Positions 53,748-61,700 of a DNA stretch of 64,000 nucleotides are shown in pieces (the first letter of the stretch is position 1; each line of letters starts with the position of its first letter). The notes below the pieces were generated by a model. The model was not told the DNA's origin. It saw nothing but the letters and a program-made list of their open reading frames with translations, and made no database searches. The stretch covers positions 62,001-126,000 of the forward strand of contig NZ_JARUMJ010000001.1 in assembly GCF_036898465.1 (NCBI RefSeq). Direction: 5' to 3'. This stretch comes from Streptomyces sp. B21-105. GTDB lineage: Bacteria; Actinomycetota; Actinomycetes; Streptomycetales; Streptomycetaceae. The position numbers were made by a program, and so were the translations under genes.

Positions 53748-55682
53748 ATGGCGCGGACCGGGAGTCCCAGCGCGGGGCGGACGCATGTTCGGTTCGACGA
53801 CAACTCGATCACCCGCCAGCGGATCAAGCGCGGCACGGTACGGCGGATCCTGCCGTACGCCATGAGACACCGCTGGTCACTGGCTCTGCTCCTACTGGTC
53901 ACCATGGTCCACGCGGCGATCACGGCCACGAGCCCGCTGATCCTCAAGATGATCATCGATGACGGCATCCTGCCCGGCAGGACCGACGTCGTCGTCTGGC
54001 TGTGCATCGCCGTGGCGTGCCTGACGCTGCTGGACGCGGTGACGATCTTCGTCCAGGCATGGTGCTCGGGCCGGGTCGGCCAGGGGCTGGTCTACGACCT
54101 GCGGACCCGCGTGTTCGGGCATGTGCAGGAGCAGCCGCTGGCGTTCTTCACCCGGGCCCAGACCGGCTCCCTCGTGAGCAGGCTCAACGCCGATGTCATC
54201 GGGGCACGGGACGCGCTGACCGCGTTGCTGATCCAGTCCGTGTCGACCGTCCTGACCTTGATCCTGGTCCTGGTGGCGATGTTCTACCTGTCCTGGCAGA
54301 TCGCGCTCGCGGCGCTGGTGATGGTCCCGTTCTTCCTCTTGCCGACCCGGCTGATCGCCCGTCGGCTGCAGCGGCTCTCACGGGAGGCGATGCAGCTCGA
54401 CGCCGAGATGAGCTCGATGATGAGCGAGCGGTTCAACGTCGCGGGCGCGATGCTCGCCAAGCTCTACGGCCGCTCGTCGACGGAGGCGGACCTGTTCGCC
54501 GACAAGGCCGGCCGGGTCCGTGACGTCGTCGCCGTACGCGTCGTATACGGCCGGATGCTGTTCATCATCATCACCGTGCTCACCGGGATCACCACTGCCC
54601 TCGTCTACGGCCTGGGCGGCAGCCTCACCATCGACGGAACGCTCCAACTCGGCACCCTGGTGGCCATGGTCGCCCTGCTGCTCCAGCTCTACGGCCCGAT
54701 CAACCAGCTGTCGACCATGCAGGTCACCGTCATGACGGCCCTGGTCAGCTTCGACCGGGTCTTCGAGGTCCTCGATCTGAAGCCGCTCATCGCGGAACGG
54801 ACCGACGCCCGCGCGCTGCCCGCCGCCGCACCGGACGCCGAGGAAACGGTCCCGCTGGAGATCGAGTTCGACCAGGTTCGCTTCCGCTATCCCCACGCCG
54901 ACGAGGTCTCCCTGGCTTCACTGGAGTCCATCGCCCTGCGCCGGCCCGAGAAGGCCACCGAGGCGTGGGTGCTCCAGCAGCTGAGCTTCCGCGCCCCGGC
55001 CGGGAAGCTGACGGCGCTCGTCGGCCCCTCGGGAGCCGGCAAGACCACGATCTCCCAGCTCGTTCCCCGGCTGTACGACCCCACGGAGGGGGCCGTACGG
55101 ATCGCCGGCCACGACATCCGGGAGCTGACCCTGCAGTCCCTGAGAGACACGGTCGGTGTGGTGACCCAGGACGCACACCTGTTCCACGACACCCTGCGGG
55201 CCAATCTCGCGTACGCCCGGCCCTGCGTGACGGAGGAGGAGCTCATCGCGGCCTGCGAGGCGGCGCTGATCTGGGACACCGTCACCGCCCTTCCGGACGG
55301 CCTCGACACCGTGGTCGGCGATCGCGGCTACCGCCTCTCCGGCGGCGAGAAGCAGCGCATCGCCCTGGCTCGACTGCTGATCAAGGCCCCGCCGATCGTC
55401 GTCCTCGACGAGGCCACCGCGCACCTCGACTCCGAGTCGGAGGCCGCCATCCAGCGGGCCCTCAAGACGGCCCTGGCCGGCCGCACCTCGCTGGTGATCG
55501 CGCACCGGCTGTCGACGATCCGCGAGGCCGACCAGATCCTGGTCGTCGAGGCCGGCCGGATCCGCGAATGCGGCACCCATGACGAACTCCTGGCCGCGGG
55601 CGGCCTCTACGCCGACCTGTACGACACCCAGTTCGCCCAGCAGTCCACCGACGGGCAGCGGGCCACGACGCGGAAGTTGTGA
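53748..55682 (+). CDS. ABC exporter (fused transmembrane and ATPase domains)
   Basis: A 644-residue half-transporter. Transmembrane domain about residues 30-330 (LALLLLVTMVHAAITATSPLIL, then ITVLTGITTALVYGLGG). Nucleotide-binding domain: Walker A GPSGAGKTT, Q-loop VVTQDAHLFHDTLRANL, signature LSGGEKQRIALARLL, Walker B IVVLDEAT and the switch His in VIAHRLS. It presumably dimerises and exports the cluster product, giving self-protection. The ATG at 53748 is 29 bp after the hydrolase stop. Confidence 0.93.
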   Translation: MARTGSPSAGRTHVRFDDNSITRQRIKRGTVRRILPYAMRHRWSLALLLLVTMVHAAITATSPLILKMIIDDGILPGRTDVVVWLCIAVACLTLLDAVTIFVQAWCSGRVGQGLVYDLRTRVFGHVQEQPLAFFTRAQTGSLVSRLNADVIGARDALTALLIQSVSTVLTLILVLVAMFYLSWQIALAALVMVPFFLLPTRLIARRLQRLSREAMQLDAEMSSMMSERFNVAGAMLAKLYGRSSTEADLFADKAGRVRDVVAVRVVYGRMLFIIITVLTGITTALVYGLGGSLTIDGTLQLGTLVAMVALLLQLYGPINQLSTMQVTVMTALVSFDRVFEVLDLKPLIAERTDARALPAAAPDAEETVPLEIEFDQVRFRYPHADEVSLASLESIALRRPEKATEAWVLQQLSFRAPAGKLTALVGPSGAGKTTISQLVPRLYDPTEGAVRIAGHDIRELTLQSLRDTVGVVTQDAHLFHDTLRANLAYARPCVTEEELIAACEAALIWDTVTALPDGLDTVVGDRGYRLSGGEKQRIALARLLIKAPPIVVLDEATAHLDSESEAAIQRALKTALAGRTSLVIAHRLSTIREADQILVVEAGRIRECGTHDELLAAGGLYADLYDTQFAQQSTDGQRATTRKL

Positions 55683-55686
55683 TCGG

Positions 55687-56775
55687 ATGAGCATCGACGA
55701 CGCAGACGAGGGCGCGGGCAGGGCGGTGAAGGCCGCCGCCGAAGCACTCGGCGACAGCCTGTCCGACCCCGTCGGCCTCGGCCACCGCAGTACGGTGCTC
55801 CGCTGCCGCAGCGCCCGGTACGGGACAGTGCTGGTCAAGGCCTACTCCGAGCGCACCGCGTTCGTCACAGAGGCGTCCGCGCTCGCCCTCGGAGCGGGAG
55901 GGCCGGAACTCCTCGCCGTGGACGCGGACCATCCGCTCGTCGTGATGGCCGACCTGGGACAGGGACCGAGTCTGGCCGACGTCCTGCTGGGCGACGACGC
56001 CGAGGACGCCGAGGAGCGACTGCTCGAATGGGCCCGGGAGCTGGGCAAGGTCGCGAGACGCGGGGCGGACAGGCAGCGCGAGTACGACGGAACGCGCAGG
56101 GGCTATGAGCCGTCGGCCGTCGCCCAGACGGCCAAGGACGCCGCGTCCGTCCGGTTCCTGCAGCGGCTCCCGTCTGTCCTCGCCGACGCGGGACTCACAC
56201 CCCCGAAGGGGCTGGCGGACGACCTCGCCGAGATCGGCGCGCTCGTCGGTGACGCCTATCCGGGGCTCACGCCGGGTGACACCTGCCCCGACAACAACCT
56301 GATCACCCCGTCCGGGGTGCGGCTCCTGGACTTCGAGGCCGCAGGATATCCCTCGGTCTTCCTGACCGCCGCGTACTGCCGCATCCCCTTTCCCACCTGC
56401 TGGTGCTCCTTCCGGATCGAGCCCGCGCTCGCCGCGCGGGCCGAGGATGCCTACCGCGGGGAACTGCTGGCCGTCCACCCGGACCTGGCCGACGACGGCA
56501 TCTGGCACACCGGTGTGCGGCGGGCCCTCGCCGCATGGGCTGCCAAGCTGATGTTCGTGTTCCCCGACGCGATGAACGAGGACAGGGTGCGCAACAGCCG
56601 CGGCGGCCCCTCGCCGACGGTCCGTCAGCTTCTGCGCCACCAGTGCGAGGTGCTCCACCGCGAGCTGACCGCTGCCGGAGACCTCGAGGCCCTGGCCGAG
56701 ACCGCCGCCCTGGTGCTGCGCGGCGCCGAGTCATGGCAGACCCCGCCGCTGCCGCCGTATCCCGCCTTCGCGTGA
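55687..56775 (+). CDS. Aminoglycoside-phosphotransferase-like protein with altered catalytic loop
   Basis: A 362-residue protein with the APH kinase fold: N-lobe STVLRCRSARYGTVLVKAYSERTAFVTEASAL (ATP-binding Lys in VLVKAY), hinge LVVMADLGQG, and a catalytic loop LTPGDTCPDNNLI then RLLDFEAAGY. The usual HGDxxxxN loop here begins with Pro instead of His but keeps Asp, Asn and the metal-binding DFE, so activity is possible. It starts 4 bp after the exporter stop. Self-resistance or tailoring phosphorylation are both plausible. Confidence 0.78.
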   Translation: MSIDDADEGAGRAVKAAAEALGDSLSDPVGLGHRSTVLRCRSARYGTVLVKAYSERTAFVTEASALALGAGGPELLAVDADHPLVVMADLGQGPSLADVLLGDDAEDAEERLLEWARELGKVARRGADRQREYDGTRRGYEPSAVAQTAKDAASVRFLQRLPSVLADAGLTPPKGLADDLAEIGALVGDAYPGLTPGDTCPDNNLITPSGVRLLDFEAAGYPSVFLTAAYCRIPFPTCWCSFRIEPALAARAEDAYRGELLAVHPDLADDGIWHTGVRRALAAWAAKLMFVFPDAMNEDRVRNSRGGPSPTVRQLLRHQCEVLHRELTAAGDLEALAETAALVLRGAESWQTPPLPPYPAFA

Positions 56776-56805
56776 CCGGCGCCTCCCCAGAACCGGAGAT
56801 CCCTC

Positions 56806-57744
56806 ATGTCCGAACAGCGCACGCCCCTCCCGGGCCGTCTGGAGGCCGGCCCCGCCCGCGACGCCGTGTCCTGGATCGGCGAGCACGGCGCCCTGATCCG
56901 GGAGTCGGTGGCCACGCACGGTGCCGTCCTCGTCCGCGGCCTGCCGATCGGTGACCGCGCCGCGGCCGTCGCCGCCGTACGCGCGGTCATCGGCGAGGGC
57001 CTGGCGGAGCGGGAGGGGTTCGCCCCGCGCGACGCGTACGGCCCCGGCGTGTACTCGTCCTCGCACTGGCCCGCCGACCAGCCCATGTGCATGCACCACG
57101 AGCTGAGTTACGCGGCCACCGCACCCCGGCTGCTGGCCTTGGCCTGCGTCACTGCGCCCGCGTCCGGAGGCGTCACCGCCCTCGCCGACGCGCGGGCCGT
57201 GCTGCGCGATCTGCCGGCGGATCTCGTCGAGCGCTTCGAGCGGCACGGCTGGCGGCTGACGCGCAGCTACAACCCGCTCGTCGGCACCGCCTGGCAGGAC
57301 GCATTCGGCACCAAGGACCGCGCGGAGGTGGAGCGGTACTGCGAGGCGGGCGGCCTGGAGGTGCTCTGGCGGGGGGACGACGAGCTGATCACCACCCAGT
57401 CCCGGGCGGCCGTGGTGGCGCACCCGGACTCCGGCGAGCGCTGCTGGTTCAACCAGATCGCGTTCCTCAACGAATGGACGATGGAGCCCGAGGTGCGGGA
57501 GTTCCTCACCCAGGAGTTCGGCCCCGAGGGCCTGCCGTTCAACACCTTCCTCGGCGACGGCACCCCTCTCGACCGGGCCACCGTCGACCTGATCAACAAG
57601 GTCTACGAGCGGCACACGGTGCGCGAGCCGTGGCAGCGTGGTGACGTCCTGGTCGTCGACAACGTCCGTACGGCGCACAGCCGCGAGCCCTACCGGGGTG
57701 AGCGGGAGATCGTCGTGGGCCTGGGCGAACCGTTCCGCCCCTGA
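56806..57744 (+). CDS. TauD/SyrP-like Fe(II)/2-oxoglutarate-dependent dioxygenase
   Basis: A 312-residue non-heme iron oxygenase. MCMHHELSYA supplies the first His and Glu of an HxE-type facial triad as in AsnO/SyrP (family knowledge), and the distal His plus 2-oxoglutarate Arg lie in VRTAHSREPYRGEREIVVGL; ERCWFNQIAFLNEW is a second conserved block. Enzymes of this type hydroxylate the beta carbon of free or carrier-bound amino acids. Last gene of the plus operon, 30 bp after the APH-like gene. The substrate may be loaded on the NRPS-like protein. Confidence 0.88.
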   Translation: MSEQRTPLPGRLEAGPARDAVSWIGEHGALIRESVATHGAVLVRGLPIGDRAAAVAAVRAVIGEGLAEREGFAPRDAYGPGVYSSSHWPADQPMCMHHELSYAATAPRLLALACVTAPASGGVTALADARAVLRDLPADLVERFERHGWRLTRSYNPLVGTAWQDAFGTKDRAEVERYCEAGGLEVLWRGDDELITTQSRAAVVAHPDSGERCWFNQIAFLNEWTMEPEVREFLTQEFGPEGLPFNTFLGDGTPLDRATVDLINKVYERHTVREPWQRGDVLVVDNVRTAHSREPYRGEREIVVGLGEPFRP

Positions 57745-57766
57745 GCGTGAGCAAGAAGGAAGAGAG

Positions 57767-57787
57767 GGGCGCACCCGGTGTGCGCCC
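57767..57787. terminator. Terminator between the convergent cluster operons
   Basis: GGGCGCAC (57767-57774) and GTGCGCCC (57780-57787) with a 5-nt loop, located between the dioxygenase stop (57744) and the kinase stop (57808). It can serve both directions. Confidence 0.75.
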
Positions 57788-57807
57788 GGTTCGTGCCGTG
57801 CGACGCC

Positions 57808-58722
57808 TCAGTCGAAGCTCAGCGTGCGGTACACCGTCACGTTCCCGGCGAGCTGCTGGCATTCCTGGGCGGCGGCCGCCAGCCGGGCGGGGAAGTCCGG
57901 GGCCGCCGTGTCCAGGAGGATGCCCAGCGTCGTGCCGCTGTGTCCGACGACGACGCCCAGACCACTGACCGAGTCACAGATGCCGGTCATCGCCTCCAGC
58001 GACCACTTGTACCGCAGGGCCTGGTTCATCCGGGCGCTGGCCGTCGCGACCCGGCCCACCGCGGCCAGGTCACGGCGGGCCACCGCCCGGGTGACGCGCT
58101 CCAGCAGCCGTGCGTACCGCCGTTTGTCGGCGGCGGTGAAGGGCTTGGGGATGCTGTTGAAGGCGACCGTGTCCACCTCGCCGCCCTCGTCGACGCTGAC
58201 CACCGCCATCGACGGCAGCGAGCCCAGCCGGGCCCGCAGCCGCACGCTGCGGTGGTGGTAGGCGACGATCGACGGGTACAGCACTCCGTCGGTGGGCTCG
58301 ATCCTGGCGAGGTGGGATTCGATACGCCGCGGGGGCATGGGCTCGTCCAGCGCGTTGGCCACGGCGCGGGCCGTGGCCACGAGGTCGGCGGACGAGCTGG
58401 CGAGGCCCTTGCCCTCGGGCAGCATGCTGTCGATCCTCAGGACACCGGCGGCCGGGCTGCCCACCTCCTCGAGGATCATCGAGGTGAGCCGCAGCGCCTT
58501 CTTCTTGCGCGGCGGCCACACGAGCAGCTGTTCGCCGTCCGGGTGGAGCTCGAAGCGGGCCACGGCCCAGCCCGCGACGGGCAGCGTCACCAGGAAGTCG
58601 CCGTCCTTTTCGGGCAGCACCCCTTGGAGCAGCTCGCCGAAGGTACCGAAGGCCGCGCTGACCCCGGTGGCGGCCACCCGGCGGTAGTGCGAACCCGCCG
58701 GGAGTGTCTGGAACGTGGTCAC
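57808..58722 (-). CDS. GHMP kinase resembling L-threonine kinase (PduX type)
   Basis: A 304-residue GHMP-family kinase: ATGVSAAFGTFGELLQGVLPEKDGDFLVTLP at the start and the ATP-binding GHMP motif LPEGKGLASSSADLVATA in the middle; C-terminal SGLGVVVGHSGTTLGILLD is the third motif. Closest family impression is PduX-type L-threonine kinase, which makes O-phospho-threonine. GTG start at 58722 overlaps the stop of the NRPS gene (GTGA), with GGAAGG upstream. Phosphorylated threonine is a proposed precursor of 2,3-diaminobutyrate. Confidence 0.85.
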   Translation of the reverse strand: MTTFQTLPAGSHYRRVAATGVSAAFGTFGELLQGVLPEKDGDFLVTLPVAGWAVARFELHPDGEQLLVWPPRKKKALRLTSMILEEVGSPAAGVLRIDSMLPEGKGLASSSADLVATARAVANALDEPMPPRRIESHLARIEPTDGVLYPSIVAYHHRSVRLRARLGSLPSMAVVSVDEGGEVDTVAFNSIPKPFTAADKRRYARLLERVTRAVARRDLAAVGRVATASARMNQALRYKWSLEAMTGICDSVSGLGVVVGHSGTTLGILLDTAAPDFPARLAAAAQECQQLAGNVTVYRTLSFD

Positions 58723-61700
58723 CTGGGTCCTTCCTGGTCCTCTCGCCCGTACGGCACGCAGGCCGCCCGCACCAGATCCGCGGCGTCCGCCGGCCGGGTG
58801 CTGACGAAATAGTGGCCGCCCTGCTCCAGTTCGTGAAGCGTCACCCGGTCGGAGACCGCCTTCCAGTCGCCGAATCCTGCCGCGTAGCGTGCTGTGGACG
58901 CGTCGTCGCGCGCGACGACGACGTCGACCGGGGCGTCGATGCGGTGGGGCGCGGCGTCCTCTCGGATCCGGATCTGGTGCGTGTTGGAGGTGAGGACGTC
59001 GTGCCGGTAGGCGCGGCCTGCCACGTCGGCGCGTTCCGGCTTGAGCGCGTCGAGTTCCACGTACGCGTTGTCGGCGCGCAGCCGGCCGAGCAGAGCCTTG
59101 TTGTCGGCGGCGGACACCTCGGCCATCTCCGCGCGCAGGGCGTCGGTGTCCTCCAGCAGGAGGGCGCCGATGAAGACGCGCTCGGCCGGGCTTGCGGTCT
59201 CCTCCAGGAGCCGGGCCGTCTCCAGCGCGGCCGCGGCGCCCGCGCAGTGCCCCCACAGCAGCACGGGCGTGGAGACCCGGTCGGCTATCTCGTCGCGCAC
59301 CCGGCGTGCGATGGCGGGTACGTCCTCCATCGCCTCGGTGTCGTCGGCGAAGTCGTGTCCGGGCAGCTCCACGCCCAGCACGGCGATGCCGTCGCGCTCC
59401 AACTCGGCCGCGAGTGAACGGAAGTTGACGGCGTTGCCGCCCGCGTAGGGGAAGCAGACGAGGGTGTGGTGCGGGGTGCGTACCGACGACAGGGGCTGGA
59501 GCAGCTTCACTGCCGTGTCCTCGCCGCCGCCGCCGCTGCCGCGCTCGTCGAACGCGGCGGCGAGGTCGGCGAGGACCGGGTGGGCGACCAGGTCCTTGAG
59601 CGAGAGCGCGCGGTCGAGGCGGACGAGGAGGCGTACCGCGGCCAGTGAGGTCCCGCCGAACTCGAAGAAGCTGTCCGCCCGTCCGATCCTTTCGAGCGGT
59701 ACGCCGAGGACCTCCGCCCACAGCATCGCGAGTCGCCGCTCGGTGGGGGTGCTGGGCGCGGCGTAGGTGGCGCCCGCGTGGCCGAGGGTGCCGGCGAGGC
59801 GGACCAGGGCCTTCTTGTCGATCTTGCCGTTCTCGGTGAGCGGGAGCCGCTCCAGCTGGTGGAAGTAGGTGGGCAGCATGTAGTCGGGCAGGAGCGCCGC
59901 GAGGAAGTCGCGGGCCTGTTCGACGGGCACCGCGTCGGCGCTGCTGAAGAACGCGACGAGGTTGCGCTGCTCGCCGATGCCGCCGTCGATGACGACGGCG
60001 GCCTCCCGGATGCCGTCCATGGTCAGGAGCTTGTTCTCGATCTCGCCGATCTCGATCCGGAACCCGCGGATCTTGACCTGTTCGTCGCGGCGCCCGAGGT
60101 ACTCGATGCGGCCCTCGGGCAGCCAGCGCCCGAAGTCGCCGGTGCGGTACATCCGGGTGTCCGCGCGGAACGGGTCGGGGACGAATGCCTCCCGGGTGCG
60201 CTCCTCGTCGTTGATGTATCCGCGGCCCACGCAGATGCCGGAGAAGGCGATCTCGCCGGCCGAGCCGAGCGGCACCAGTGCCAGGTTCTCGTCCAGGATG
60301 TAGGTGTTGACGTTGCGCAGGGAGCGGCCGACGGTGATGAAGTCGCGCTCGGGTACGCCGTCGAGGATCTCGTGCATGGTGTCGTCGGAGACCTCGGTCG
60401 CCCCGTAGGCGTTCGACAGCTTGATGCCGGGGAAGGCGGCGAACCAGCGTTGCACCAGTTCGTACTTGAGCGCCTCACCGGTCACCGAGAGGATGCGCAG
60501 CACGCCGAGGTCGCGCGGGTTGCGCTCCAGGTGCGTGAGCAGCACCTCCAGGTACGAGGGCACGATCTGGGCCACCGTGACGCGGCCGTCGGTGATCTCG
60601 TCCAGGAACCCGGTGATGTCCAGGAGCACGTCGGTGTCGACGACGCGGACGGTGCCGCCGGTCAGCAGGGGCGCGGCGAACTGCCACAGGGAGATGTCGA
60701 AGCACTGGGACGCGACCTGGGTGACGACCTCACCGGGCCCCTCCTCCATCCCCAGGTCCTCGATCTTCATGTAGAGGTGGTTGAGCATGCCCACGTGCTC
60801 GCACAGGGCTCCCTTGGGGGCGCCGGTGGAGCCGGAGGTGAAGTAGATGTACGCCGCCTGTTCGGGGAGCACGGTCACGGCGGGCGGCTCGGCCGGGCCG
60901 TTCGCGGCGTGGACCGCGGGGACGGACAGGGCGACGGGCGGTGTGGCGACGGCGGCGGAGGCGTCCCGTACGAGTTGCTCGCTGCCGGGTTCGGTCAGCG
61001 CGAACTTGCAGGCGCTGCGGTCGAACTGGGCCGCGACCCGGTCGGCGGGGAAGTCGGGGCGCACCGGGAGATAGACGCCGCCCGCCTTGAAGACGCCGAG
61101 GGCGGCCGCGATCCAGTCGAGGGTACGGTCCATGACGACGGCGACCACGTCCTCGGTGCCCGCGCCTTCGGCCAGCAGCGCGTTCGCGACGCGGTTCGCG
61201 CGCGCGTCGAGTTCGGCGTACGTCCAGCGTCGGGTGCCGTGTTCGGCGGCTGTCGCGTCGGGGCTGCTGCGGACCCGCTCCTGGAAGAGGTCGACGAAGG
61301 TCTTCTCGGGCAGTTCGGCCCGGGGTCCGGCGAGCCCGTACAGCTGGGTGTCGATCTCGGCGTCGGACAGTAGGCTCTGCCGGTCGTGCCGCTCGGCCGG
61401 ATCGGCGACGAGCAGCCGCAGCGCGGCGAGGTGGTATCCGGCAAGCCGTTCGGCGTACGTCGCGTCGAGCACGGCCCGGTCGTACCGGATCCGCAGCGCG
61501 AGCCCGTCGCCGTCCCGGTCCCATGCGGTGCGCAGGACGACGCCGTCGCCGAGGACGCCGTCGTCGGCGGCGGCCGCGTGGCCGGCGAGACCCGACAGGT
61601 CGAGCACGGTCTCCGGGCCGATCGAGCCCTCGACAGCCGCGCCGGCCGCGGCGGTGACCAGGTCCGCCCAGGAGGAGTCGGCGACGGTCAGGCGCAGTGT

